A stretch of 64,000 bases of DNA from Hepsetus odoe (taxonomy: Eukaryota > Chordata > Actinopteri > Characiformes > Hepsetidae), in contig CM029393.1 of NCBI GenBank assembly GCA_017165825.1, positions 5,856,596 through 5,920,595 on the forward strand, written 5' to 3'. How positions within the stretch are numbered: position 1 is the first letter of the stretch; each line of letters starts with the position of its first letter. The position numbers and the translations under genes are program-made. Below, in pieces: positions 38,684-51,559 of the stretch. Under the pieces are notes generated by a model that was not told the DNA's origin, did not search any database, and was given only the letters and a program-made list of their open reading frames with translations.

Positions 38684-39370
38684 ATAAAGAGGGTTGGCCA
38701 TAAACCTCTGGTCTATATTGTTCATCTGTGATGTCCATAAACTTAAAACCATGTCTTTTCTGCATCTTTGTACACTTTCTGGCTGCTTCAGACTCTTTTA
38801 ACAGCTTAAAATTGTAATTATTTAAAAATAGTATCGGGTTTAATTTGTAATAATATGCTTTTTGTCTGCTTAACACTGCCAATACAGTGTGTAAAACTAT
38901 CCAGTTAAAAGAAGGTTTCAGGTTTGACATCCTTGGAATAAGGACTGGTTTTAATGCTGAATTAAAACGATCAAACTGTTTGAAATATTTTAGAAAAACA
39001 GACATTGATACTCTGCAATATTACCCAGAGTTAGAAACATGGTGGTGAAGCTAGCTTTGTGCTAAAACTCAGGGCCTGCTAGCAACTTTACCACAACTGA
39101 AAAGTTCCTAATTCTGCGACAGGAATGATTTTACAGTTGGATTAAGGATTTAGGTGAGAAAAAGGCCAATTTCTCGAACAAACACAGTGTAATTTAGCAA
39201 AGCTTAGATGCTGAACATCTTTTTCTGAGAGGATTTGTCTTCACTCATCCACAGATTTGACTCATTTTTGACTTTCCAAGCAAAATGTTTTAAAACATGG
39301 ACAGCAAGAATGCGTTTTTTATTCCCAAACTTAAAAAAAATGCCGAATAAATGTGAAAATTCCACCTTAC

Positions 39371-39425
39371 CTTGAATAAATGAGATAAATAACCACAAAC
39401 TCTGCCTTCAGGCCCGTTTCCTCCA
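39371..39425 (-). other. odad1: Putative non-coding first exon of odad1
   Basis: On the minus strand a good donor, CAAG|GTAAGG, lies at the 39370/39371 boundary and matches the acceptor at 37374. The 5' limit is a guess placed just below the X-boxes. Confidence 0.5.
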
Positions 39426-39443
39426 CTTCAAAACACAGGGTCA

Positions 39444-39470
39444 GTTGTTAGCAACCGTTTCCAAGGCGAC
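39444..39470. promoter_or_regulatory. odad1: Two adjacent RFX X-box motifs at the odad1 promoter
   Basis: GTTGTTAGCAAC at 39444-39455 and GTTTCCAAGGCGAC at 39457-39470 both fit the X-box half-site pattern. They lie 20-100 bases upstream of the inferred first exon. RFX factors with FOXJ1 drive motile-cilia genes through such sites, which fits the dynein-docking function. Confidence 0.65.
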
Positions 39471-39485
39471 GGTGCACGTTTCCGT

Positions 39486-39499
39486 CCACACGGGGGCGC
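39486..39499 (+). promoter_or_regulatory. CTCF-like motif next to the odad1 promoter
   Basis: CCACACGGGGGCGC matches the CTCF core with about one mismatch, 16 bases from the second X-box, in a short CpG-containing patch. Confidence 0.35.
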
Positions 39500-41111
39500 C
39501 AAATCTCACCAGTTTAGAGTTCAGGCAGAGGTCAACACGGTCTTCTAACAGGACTTTATTCATATCAAACATCTTCAAACATCATATTGAGCAGTTCAAA
39601 CACCCTCATACACAAAACAGAGCCTGTCTTCATCCTAGCAACGCTTCCCGGTTCATCTCAGTGTTGAACAGACCATCACAGCAGGCCAACTTTTAACCCA
39701 CTCACATCAGACTTTCACTTCTTCATCCCTTTTATTTGCATATTAACACTACAGGCCAGAGGTATGGCCTCACCCTTGCATTTGAAATATGAATAACACA
39801 CTGATTTCTCCTAATTGTTCTTACAGTATTAGAAATATTTCAATGTAAACGTGAGCGATTTTAATATCGTGTAGCCCGTCACACATTATTTAATCACAAG
39901 GACTATTATTTTTGAAGAATTGCCAGAAAACCTTTACTTCATGGTGTTATTGATGGGGCTCATCTTATTATAGATTATAATAGAATAATAGATTATAATA
40001 GATTGTAATATAATATTTTCGTAATATACTTTTGGAAAAAACAGCGTATTTGTCTGTCTGTCTGTCTATCTGTCTGTCTGTCTATCTGTCTGTCTGTCTG
40101 TCTATCTATCTATATATCTATCTATCTATATAATGTATTTCAATTAATTTCTTTTTTTTTATCTGGGGAGGCCCTGTAGTGACCTGTAGTGTGTATGTGT
40201 TTTGGAGGATTATGCTAATAAAGTGCTAGATTTACTCCTTCATTTATGTAAGCTCTTCGTGTGTCCTTCTGTAGTGGGCAGCATGTCCAAATAAGGCACC
40301 CTGAGTCTCAGCTATTTTTCCCTGTCGCACTCTGTGGCAAGCCAAGCTTTTTAATTCGTACACTATCGCTCGGAATGTCACTGGGTCCTCTAAATTTAGA
40401 GGGCATTACTCAAAATGCTGGTGAGGATTACGGTATGTGAGTTCAGTGAGCAGAAGTGTTTTGGATCTCATGCTTTGGCCACAAGACTCACTCACTGGGC
40501 CCAGATCTTAGCGAATATACATGTAATATGAATTGAACTACTCTCTGCTTAGTCGAGATCTAATTGCTGACGGTGTTTCAAGAACGTGTCCCTCAAAGGA
40601 TGATGAGAAGAGGTTGATAAGAAAAGGATGTCAGGATGACAGCATGCCTAAAGTGTGTTGTGCATTTGTATGAATTACAGTAAAAGTGAGAGGAACTGTG
40701 GCACAAGGAGGCAAATTAATGGAGAGGGAATGCTGTTCTCTATCAGAAGTGATCAGCAGTTCCTCAGAAATACACAGAGAATAAACACTGTGTGTTACAG
40801 ATTTGGGAACCTTCAATTTTCTCAGATTTGGGAACCTTCAATTTTCTCAGTTTTAAAGCTGTATGTAATTATTATTTTTGCTATGAAATAATGCAGGAAG
40901 CTAAATCCACACTGTGATATATATGGAAGAAAAACATGTATAGTACATATATAGTACGTACCACAGAGTAGTTCAAAATGGGTCAAAGGTCATTCATTTT
41001 TCCCATAATGAAAAAACAGCTTAGACCTCCACTTGTCTGGATGCTAACAGTGAGCTATATAAAGATGATGCCGCTCTATTTATTTCTCCTAGTAACTGTT
41101 ACTTCTACTGC
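39500..41111. other. Spacer between odad1 and tas1r3
   Basis: About 1.6 kb between the odad1 promoter and the tas1r3 stop. It holds a (TCTG)n/(TCTA)n tract at 40051-40130, a perfect 25-base tandem duplication at 40801-40850, and a minus-strand AATAAA at 41079-41084 only 28 bases past the tas1r3 stop. No gene seen. Confidence 0.6.
40051..40130. repeat. (TCTG)n/(TCTA)n microsatellite
   Basis: About 80 bases of tetranucleotide repeat, TCTG first then TCTA. Confidence 0.95.
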
Positions 41112-44100
41112 CTATTTTTCCTGGTTTTCCTCAGGTGGGATTGGTGGAGCTCCCTCCAGGTAAGTACGGAAGTATTCAGCTGTGTTAAGTTCTGGGTGTT
41201 TAATCAACAGATGGCACTTTGGGCCAAAATAAGCTCCCACCAGTGCCATATTGCTGAGTAAAGTCACCACTATTTGAGCAATAGATTTGTCTTCATCATT
41301 AAGACCAGCATAGATGGGAATAAATATGACCCATATCACACAGTAGGCCAGGCTGGAGATGGTGATGTCTCTAGCAAGGTTGTACTGTTTAACTGGCTTC
41401 ATGGCCATAAAGGTGCACATAAAAGAGATCAGGGACAGGAAACCATTAAAACCTAGCATCAGCCCAAAGTTCAGGACAGGCTCCACAGGGCAGGACAGAA
41501 ACCGTTTTAGGAAATTCACTTCCAGGTTGGCTACGTAAAGAGACAGTGAAGGGCCTTGCTGCACAAACCACCCGCAAAGACCCATTTGAAGTCCACAGCA
41601 AGCTAGCACGACCATCCAACTCCCAGGTCCTCGTAGGTTCTCCAGGTGGATCGGAGCTCTTTCAGGGAACTCTGTTACACAGACAATCTGGCAACATAAG
41701 AGATGCTGTCGGTCATAAAATGCAGTTAAAGGATCCATATTCACATAAATACGGCTAATGATCCCTTCTAATTGGCTGAATTCCAAACAGGCTATTTTTG
41801 CTGTTTAGTTTCTGTATTTGGAGTGTAAGGAGAGTAAGTGGTATGTTTTGACTATGTTATATTTTGTCGCATCAGACTCGCATCTCACATCAGATCATAA
41901 ATTCCTCTCCAATTCATGCAACAACAGTGGTAATTGAATTAAATTCACTTATTAGAAGGAGTGTCTGGTTGCATTTAGACATATTGTGTTTATTAGATGG
42001 GAGTTTTGACTCTTTTGATCACCTGCAGGGAAATTGCCAGGATGGAGGACAGGGTCACCGTGGGGAGTATAGCATTTAGAGGCTGCTGCAGACGGCACAC
42101 CGCATCACTCGGCTTCCCGAGGAACAGGACAAGACTGACACAGCCTCCCACCAGACTTATCAAGCTCAGACCACTTAGTGGCCCTCCAGTAGCCTTCACC
42201 AGGGCTGTCCCTCTGTGCCTGAAATACAGAAAACCCACTGCAACCTGGCAGGCCAGAAGGAGAACCCCAGCCATTGCCAGTCCTATGGATTCAAAAGAAG
42301 TCCAGGCCAGGTATGTATAGGTGGGAAAAGAACAGCCGCCACTGCGCAGGGTGGACCACTGGCCAGGAGGGCAGTTTGTGCACTGGATATCATCTTTGGA
42401 AAGAAATAAGATGATACAAAAATTCAGATATGTAAAGTTAGTCATGCTTCAAGATGCTTTGGTGTGTGCTGATGGAAGGAAGGAACTCTGGTTGTTTTTC
42501 TATAGATTTTAATATGTATGGTCTAAATTTTAGTTCAGCTGGCCAGAGTTTTTAAAGATTTCAGTTTTGGCCCACTGTTTATTTGATTTTGACACCCCTG
42601 GTCTAAAAGGAAGTATGGTAAAGGGAATTGAGGAAAAAATAAAAAACAAACAGACTCCAACCTAAGCAATAGGAACTCTGCACTTTTTCATACTTTCTGG
42701 GTTTCTGGTGTTTATTTTAGAAAAGTTTACTGAGGACTGAAAATCTGTTAGTGAACCATTGTTTAACTGAAATGATTGGAATGTAAATTTCGGGTCTATA
42801 TACACGCATAAACATGTAACCGTACTGTGACTGTATTAGCATTTCTAGGACTTTTTAGGTTCATGTAAGATTTCTTCTTAATCCTGCATAACCGATGATT
42901 TAAATGAATGACTTATTGAAAACATTATTTTCAAGTTATTTGTAATTAATATTATTAAAATCAGTTATTAAAGTTACAATATAAGGAAATATTTTTATAT
43001 TTTTATATAAATTTTTTCATTTATCTTCAAATTAGCATCGCTCCCAATATTTTCATCTGATTAAGAATTAACAAAACAGATTAACAGCAAATCCTTAAAG
43101 GCCAAAGTGACTCACCTGTTTGGTTCCGGAAGGTTCCCTCTTTGCAATCAATGCAGTCGAAGCAGCAGGAGTAAAAGCCCTTGACTATGCGCACTTGTCC
43201 TCTTTGGCAGTCAGATGAGCATGTAGACGTAGGAACCTGTTCCAAACGACACAGCAACAACTCTAACATTTGAAGAATGAAATGAGCTTCCTTCTCTGAT
43301 TTAAACAAAGATTCTTCAAAGAAATGTCAGCAATAAGGGCTTACCACTGAATTCTCTGTGTACCATTTTATACGTTCCTTGTCAATTGTGATGTTCCGGA
43401 TGAAAGTGCCAATTTCTCGGAAATATACTGTATTGTTCTGAAAGATCCAAACCAGCAAATCATAACCAATGTTTGGGTTTCCCTCATTATCAAACTCTAT
43501 TTGTGATCCATTGATGGTCAGGGAAACCTTTTGTAGCTTCTGCAGGACCTGTGGACAACATCATTGAGTTTGGCACTTGTCATTTTGCCACCAATATAAT
43601 CACCAGTGATGCTGATACTGGCCTAAAATAAATATGGAAATCCACAATATTATCAATAATGCCCAATAATGCAGTCAAAAAAAAAAGACTTTGGTTTGCT
43701 GCCTGATATGGCTGTCAGTTGCCAGTGTCCTAAACTTTAACTCATGAGGCAGTGTTGTCCAAGTGGTGAAACACTTGACCCCAAGAATGGAGGATTGTGG
43801 GCTTAATTCCTGGTCCAGTAGGAAACCTTGATGTACCCTTGAGTAAGGTACTGTCCCCAACAATGATTCTCAGGTGCTGGATTACGGCTACCTACCTGCA
43901 TGTCAACGAAAAAAAGTCTACTTCAGTAGAAACATGAATAATGTAAATCTGGGAGCACCAGAGTGGACTCGGTCAGCATATTTAGTAGTTTTGTGTGTTT
44001 AATGAACTTAATTTATGTCTGATTTTGACAGCACTGGTAAATCAATAAAAGCAATTAAAGGTTCATTGTTTGAATTTCAATGTAAACAAATAGGCAAGAC

Positions 44101-45330
44101 ATTTCAAGTGAAATGAAAGTGACTTTGTTGCCATTGTGAATACACAGCCCCACACTGCATTTAACCCACACACACCGTTCAGCATTGGGCAACCATTTCT
44201 GATTTATCTGATTATTCCTGTTAGCCCTATACCCTGGACCACTGCTGTCCTACTTGACTTATTGTGATTTTGTTTACTATCAGACTGATCAGTGAACCCA
44301 TATCCATAGTGAATCCTTTTCGCCTTTAAAGTGTAGTGCTGAGAATGGTAAAATAATCAGATAAATCTTCTTCGAGTACAGTTTTGCCCTGCATGTCTGC
44401 TATGGATAGATAAAAAAAAAAATCTTATTCCAGAACTTTCAAGCCGTGTATGTTTCTCAAGGAGGGTGCATTTCACATCAAAGCAGTCTGAATTACATTC
44501 TAATCAGTGAATTACATGGACATTTTGAAAGCCAAGCCCCTCTTAAGGCTTTAAGTAAACAGATTTGAATAGAAGTCATACCTGCCACGGATAGATTTTG
44601 TTGTACCTGGGATGTCTGGAGCATTTGGCTGCATCACAGCCAAGCGTGTTGTGCAGTGCATGTGCAACAGTGTAGACAGCTGCATACACACTGAAAGCAG
44701 TGCGCTGCACAAGCTCTGTGTCCACTATGCTTGCATTTGCAGATGACAGGCTCCAGCACTCTGGGCATGGGTTGTCCAGAGGGGAGGTGTTAGGAGTTGG
44801 TGGTGGGGTGTCCAGCTTCTCTTTCTCCAGCTTGGCAAAAAGCTCATGGACATACGGACTGAGCAGGTTTACAGTTTGGGTCATGTCAGCGAAGGCCAGT
44901 ACCGTGCCTATATTCTCAATGCCAGGCAATGAAATGAGGCCACTGTTCAGACTCCAGGCTGTGCTGGCAACCCACACTGCGGACATGTTCATCCTGATTA
45001 CCTGCAAAGCACATAAAGGATTTCCTAATGCTTTGTGGATGTCATTGATTGTTAACATTTATTGATATGTGGATTAGATTTAGACAAGCTTTATCATGAG
45101 GGGCGTAAATGTCTTCACATTCTTTGGAAATCAATTTAGTGCATCAACCTTATATAATTTAGTTTATTTTGGTAAGATTTGCAAGGCATGAATGTGACTG
45201 GAGCAAATATTTAAACCATTAAAAAAATTATATTTAGTATAGCTTGAAAATAGAGTTCAACCAAAGGATGAGTTTTTTATTATCAATGCAGTTGCACACA
45301 AATAGTATTAGACTTGCAGAAGGTGGCTGT

Positions 45331-45372
<42 letters not shown>

Positions 45373-48352
45373 GTTAGTAAAATACTTCTTCCACAAAGGC
45401 ATCAAAATTAGGTACAAACCAGTGTGGGATTTGAAGGCTGATGCTGATATTCAGTATTTTTCACTGTATATCTGCCTACACTAATGCCAGTATAAAAAAC
45501 ATGCAAAAAAAAAAAACACTTAAACATCTTTCTGGATTAAACAAATACAGCTTGCATAAAACACTGTAAGCTTTATGAGCAAAAGGAAACCATTTTAGTC
45601 TGGTATTATTAAATATAATTTATTGTATATTGAGAAATCATTATTTTTCACAGCAAATCTCAATGTGATATTATTGTGCACAAAGCTTTCAGTTTTGGTA
45701 TCTATTCTATCTGGTATTGTTTTATTAGCTGTTTTTGGTATTCTGTAGACCCAAGTGTGACTTTGAACTTTGTTATTGTTCTGATCAGTAAAGCTTATAA
45801 TGGAACCTGTTGCAAAATAGCTCATACGTTTTTGTATGATTGTTTTGACTGAAAGTCAAGTTATGCTGCCATTTGCACATTTTCATCTCAACAATAACCT
45901 TGAGCTTCACTGACACATGGTTTTTCTCCTACCTCTTTGAAGAAAGTAGTAGTTGCCTGAGAGACTGAGAACACCACCACCACTCCAACTTTGGTGTCGC
46001 TTATGCGGGCCAGGATTTCCCTTATCATTGGCACTGGGTCCCCATAAATGGGTATCAGCCCTTCGTATGCAACACAAATACCCACTTCAGAGGCCATGGT
46101 GGAAACCTGCTGTTTTCCTTGTTTACCATAATCATCTTCACTGCCTACCAGGGCCACCCAGTTCCAGCCAAACTCGTTCAGCAGCTGCACCATGGCAGTG
46201 GCCTGCCAGCGGTCACTGGGCACAGTGCGCACAAAGGAGGGGTATTGCAATTTGTCGCTGAACACATCACTGGTGGCTCTATAGCTGACCTGAAAGTGAA
46301 GAAATTAGTATCAAGTGAGCTCAGAGTGATCAGCCATAAGCACATCTGCTGTGCAAAGTTTGATTCTTTGGGTTTGCACTGGAGCTACAAAGTTAATGTA
46401 ACTAAGAAATAAGGAAAGCATAGGATTATTTTTATTGCATTAATTCTGTACTGTGTTATATACTGTCATCTATAAAATGGAAAATGATGCAGACAAAACA
46501 TAAGAGGGATTATTTAAGAACATGAAAATGGGAATTCAAGCTTGGAGTTGAACAGTCCAAAAACACATGCATCATGTAAGTTGGTGGTTCAAATTGGTTC
46601 AAATCTATAACTGTATTTAAAGATGTTTGGCTTGATTTATTAATCCCTTCCATGTTTTCTTTTTGTTTTTTTTTTTACAAATTTGTGATAAGCTTTCTCA
46701 CTTACGATGCTGGAAAATACTCAACTTATTGACTATTCCAGGTTTAAACCTCTCAGCACCTAAATATTAGTGTCATTATTGATTAAAATCATTGTTTTGT
46801 TACCACCATAACATCAAAGTATATTCTGGTTGCAGCAAACCTGATCTTTTGCTCTGAAAGTGGGGAAATTGACTAAAATAGGTATTCACTGCTCAGTCAG
46901 GTTCCTTCTCTGCATTTTTCATTCTTGTAACTTCAGTTGCATTACATCATAGCTCCAGTGCTTTTCAATTTTTTTTTCTTACCTGTGGCATCAAGAAAAA
47001 GCCAAGCAGCTTGCCAATGACGGCGGCTATCTCAGAGTTGCATGGGCCAATGACTGCCGTCACATGCGTCATGTACTCAGTGTAGTTACACATGACCTCC
47101 ACGTCCTCTGTGGAAGCTTTAGTGAGGAAGCGCAGGGTAGGCTTCATGACGACTGCTGGCTGCCTGCAGCAGTCATAGCTATTAAACCCCAGTGAGACAT
47201 CAGGGAGAAGGTCAGGTGTAGCGTTGATCTCATCGATAGTGTACTTCATCACTAATGCCATCGCAAGGCCATACTCATCCACCCTGTCACAAAAAATGCC
47301 CATGAAAGACAAACCTTAAGGAGTTTTCTAAAGGAGTACTAAAGGAGTAGTTAGAAGAATGTCACCAAGTAAAATGGACTCTACATCAAACTGTCTACCA
47401 AACTGTAGCCCAATCAAATTACTGTAAAAATATTTTAACATTATTTTAAAAGCCTCTGACATTCTGCATCATGGTGATGCTAATAATTTTGGAACTAGCT
47501 TATGGTATAGATCTTCTCAGGGAATTCATCTGCAGCTATTGTGGACACAGATGTTCAATTGAGTACACAGCTTGTATGATCTCCAAAGAGAAACATCACA
47601 GATGTACTGACTCATGTGTGACTGCTGTGGACCATTCACACATGAGCCAAGGTCACCATACTCAGTACCAAGATTTGGATAGGGATTATGGAACTCTGCA
47701 GCTTTGGGCATTGTAGTAACAGATATCCATCCAATATGTTTCGTGAATTAGAACTAATCTCCCAACATTAGTACCTGACCTTACTAACGCTCTTGTGATT
47801 GAATGTAATCAAATCTTCACAGTAGTGTTTCAGCATCTAGTGGAAAGCCTACTTAGAAGAGTTGAGGCTTGTTTCTGCAGCAGAGTCAGGGCAAGCTCAA
47901 TCTATACACATTCATTCAGGAGAATTGAGCAGCTAAATGTACTCTATTAAAACTCATGGATGAAGCAGCATTTTTACAGCACCATGATACAATGATAGAA
48001 TGCATGATACAAATCTTAAAGTAATCATATCTGCAGTGATCTTCTTCATAAATACCACTGTAATGCTTTAATTACTAATGCAGAGACTTACAATAGGTGA
48101 ACCTAGAGGATGTGCAGTACAATCAGTTCCAAGGAAAGTGTAGATGATCTACCTATTGCATTGAATATCATCTGGCTCCGCTCTTTCGCTCAGGTTGCTA
48201 GTCAGCTTGTTGATGGGGAAAAGTCCTCCCAGTAGAATGTCTCCAGAGGAACTGAAGAGATTTGTCGAGATGTTCTTGAACCACGATGGGTTCAGTCCAT
48301 GGCCAGCCTCAATAAAGCAGCCCAGAATCAGCAGTGTCCACTGCCCAGCCAT
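41112..48352 (-). CDS. tas1r3: Taste receptor type 1 member 3, complete, eight coding exons
   Basis: Minus-strand coding exons: 48153-48352, 46983-47283, 45933-46289, 44582-45001, 43345-43548, 43116-43236, 42023-42393, 41112-41687. Junctions are GT-AG and in frame; total 849 residues (human 852). The first in-frame ATG is 48352 and gives a signal peptide. Then comes the Venus flytrap domain (MCNYTEYMTHVTAVIGPCNSE, FRTVPSDRWQATAM, LNEFGWNWVALVGSEDDYGKQG, TAFSVYAAVYTVAHALHNTL), the Cys-rich domain (CSSDCQRGQVRIVKGFYSCC, DDIQCTNC), and seven membrane helices ending PKCHLLIKHPELNTAEYF. RTVPSDR, ALHNTL, DDI.CT and LRGPGSW favour T1R3 over T1R1/T1R2. T1R3 is the shared partner of amino-acid and sweet receptor dimers. 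Compared with the usual six-exon T1R plan, exon 3 (777 nt) and the 7TM exon (947 nt) are each split by an extra intron. Confidence 0.93.
43744..43912 (+). repeat. Degenerate SINE, family A
   Basis: gaggcagtgttgtccaagtgg head, gatgtacccttgagtaaggt and gattctcaggtgctgga body. Older than the other copies and missing its tail. It lies in a tas1r3 intron. Confidence 0.6.
44105..44250 (-). repeat. Truncated SINE, family A
   Basis: The + strand shows aagtgaaatgaaagtgactt, then catttaacccacacacacc and ggaccactgctgtcc. The middle is deleted. It lies in a tas1r3 intron. Confidence 0.7.
45334..45370. repeat. (AT)n microsatellite
   Basis: About 37 bases of AT in the intron that splits tas1r3 exon 3. 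Confidence 0.9.
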
Positions 48353-51300
48353 AGTGCAGTACCAGCACCAGAGCAGCACCAGACAGTATCTGATTAGTAT
48401 GTGACTTTCCTCGTTTGGTGAGTCCTAATAGCTGCCTGCTCTACAGGGTCTTTGCTCTGCACATCCACATACAGGTGTATTTAAATCAGTGGTTTACATA
48501 AAGTTGCCATTAGGCTCACACATTGGTATGAATACGTGCTGGTACTGTGCTTCAGTTTGGTAAGATGTTAAGAGAGTCTGGATTATTATTAAAAATTTCA
48601 GCTTTTGGATCTTTTTGGAGCTTCCTACTCAAAGTAGGAAGAATCTTCAAGGACGGTTGATAATAGACAATAGATTATAGATTGTACTATTTGCTATAGA
48701 TGCAGAGAATTTCAGATCACATTACACTTTGACTCACATTTATGTGGCATTTAAACTAATGAAGAGTAATCTTTTATGTTGTTTTGCAATTTGTGGAAGA
48801 ACATGCTGAATATATTACATGGAAATGGAAATGAAGCCAGCTGCAGGATCTCATGTTGCAGACACTTTCCATGCTATTTGCTTGTGGGCTTAAGTCAAAG
48901 CTCTTCAGTGTACATTTGGGCTCAGGTTAAAAGGAAATATGCACATTTATGATCAGTAATTTGAACAAAAAACTTTATGTAAGATGTTATGTCTGCTCGG
49001 TCACTGATATTTGCCGCTTTATGAAAAGATGATCATAGTATCATAACTTACTTATGCATTTTAAAGAACTGTGCAGTAGTCAGAGACCACTCTTTGATTA
49101 ATTGCATTCCATCAAAAGGAGAAAACCCCAAGCAAAAGATATTTACAAGAAAATTGCACAGAAACTTGAAGAAACAGAAGTTAAAAATAATGTAACACTT
49201 ATTCTTTTTATATTTATTACAGCTTTTTTTTTAAATAAAGAGCTGCTTTATGTCCATTGGAGGGATGTTCAATTCATTATGAATCATTTAATCTCAAATG
49301 AATGATTATTGCACTATATGAAAAATAAACATAGGCTCCTATGAAAAAGCAATGTTGGTGATAAGTTTTGACGTTCTCCCAATTTTGCACGGTTGTTAGG
49401 AGTCCCAGGTTTTAAAGGTTTTTTTGAATGATTGAATCTAACCTCATTAGAAATGTCTGCTTTAGCCATTTTATATGCACATGAGAAAGAACCGTGTTGC
49501 ATCTCAGGTGTGTATGGAGAGAGTATTTGTTGGAAGTGGAATTTAAAGGACAGCAACTTAAATACGTGGCACAAATTAAATATTCATAGATTTGCCAGTA
49601 TACTTTTTGCATTCTATTTCTAATACACTTTGGTCTGGTGTCTGGGAAAAACTTGTCCTTTATAAGGAAGCTACAGTATCTGTTAGTCAAATGAGCCCTG
49701 CGGCCGTATTAAATTTGCATGGGTTTATTGTTAAGTGATACGCTAGTCCGAAAGTGTAAGTACAATTTTTGCATGCACTTTAGGCTGTTTTTCTACTGCA
49801 GTTCCGATTTTACCACAAATTTTCACACAATTTGCATAGTTTAGAGCCGAGCTGACCTTTGAATGCTTTTTTGCTTATTTCTCGAACTTCTTCCCCAACC
49901 GAAGTCTGTGGAGAAAAAGATGAAGTGTTGCAAATCTGTTTATTTGCCTCCTATCTGATGCTGCTTTTGGATGTGCAGATCTGAGTGTCTTTAAAGGGGT
50001 TTTCTCATTTGTGCATTGCTGACTGCTCTGCTTGTCCACCAGGGTGCACACGTTCTCCACACTTTCACAGCTTGGTGTCCGTGCTCTTCAAAAAAGAATG
50101 ACAGCCTTTTCTTGTCTCAAGAGCCTTGATGTAAGCAGGTAAAGACCTGCACTGCCTCTTATCTCCCTTAGCTCTGGAGAGGAAAATTTAGATTTAGTTT
50201 ACACAACACCTTATAGGCCCAAAAGCAAAAAAAAATTCCCCACCTACCACCAATGAATAGTAATATGTCAATGGAATCTGCTTGTTCACTTGCTGTTGCA
50301 ACGTCACAACCAAGTTTGTGCACTTAAGTATGCTAAAGGTGGAAATGTTTAAAGAGCAGATATTTTCCTTGTATTTAATTCTTTCCCCCTTGAGGTCCCC
50401 TTGTCATTTCCGAGTCCTTTTAGGTACCAAAGCTGTCAAAATTCATGTTAGCATAACTTTTTCTGCTTCCAGCTTATTCTCTTCGAATGAAACACACTAT
50501 GTAAGTTAACTTTTTATTATTAATCATCTTCATGTCGAAAGGCACACAAGGCAACAAAGTCTGAGACCGAAATATGCAAATGACTGCCGTTCTGCATTGA
50601 GTCTCATTCAAAATGCAGTCTAGGCTGAAACACTCCTTTCACTTTTGTGTGAACGGGCGGAGCCAAACTAGTGTAAGCAGAACTGGCAGATACAGTATAT
50701 GGATATGAGATGACAAATAATACATATAGCTCTACCTCCAAAAGCTGGCATTTGCACCAAAAAAAGATTTTAGCTTTATATTTTCAACTATTTTTATTCA
50801 ACCATGAATAAATAGAATGTAGTTTCTCTATGTAGTAGAATGTAGTTTTATAGAATGTAGTTTATTTGATATAATCCTGAAATAATATTTAATGAGTATT
50901 CAAACTGCTAAAATGTCTTCAACGGTGAGTATATCAATACAGAACAAAATTGGCCAAAAAATCCTACAAATATCTCTTTGAAAGCCTTCCTAATGTTGTT
51001 ACGCACAGTATCATAAGGTGACAATAAAATGACCTTAAATATTGACAGTTGCCACAGAGTTTGTTATTTTAAAGCATTTTATTCTAACAGTTTCCTGCTC
51101 CACCGGGCCTGTTTCTGAACATGCTGCTGCTGTTTGGTCTCGACATTCAGATGTGCATGAGGGCATAGGGGCATCTGTGTGTGCTTGCATCATTCAGTGC
51201 AGATTCAATAATGCCCATGTTTTTTTAGTGTGTGCTTCAGAGCACTCAAGCGTTCAGTGTGTACATCTGCGTAGGTGGACTCAGTTTCCCTGCTCCTGCC

Positions 51301-51540
51301 TTTGTGTGTGTGTGTGTGTGTCTGCTGTTGCTGATGGGTGCGTGGGTGTAGGACTTAGCAAGCACTTGTTCACTCTTTCTCTGAAGTGACATTGCAACAT
51401 GCAGCTGGCTTTCTGTTCAGATTCTGATCTTCTCCTTCGGCAAAGTTAAAGCTTAATCTCTGTTAATCTCAGTCCCCAGAACAATTCTGTGTGATTAGGC
51501 TTTAGAGAATTACTCACTCCCCCTTCCCCCAGATCCAAAT
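48353..51540. other. Upstream region of tas1r3
   Basis: No gene recognised. AT-rich sequence with a short GT tract near 51300 and a weak CTCF-like CCACCAGGGTGCAC at 50036-50049. Promoter elements of tas1r3 could not be identified with confidence. Confidence 0.5.
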
Positions 51541-51559
51541 GGATTATTTAGGTACAAAG

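Noticed and set aside
48353..48379. Upstream extension of the tas1r3 N terminus to 48379
   Set aside because: That position is not ATG; the first in-frame ATG is 48352 and gives a proper signal peptide.
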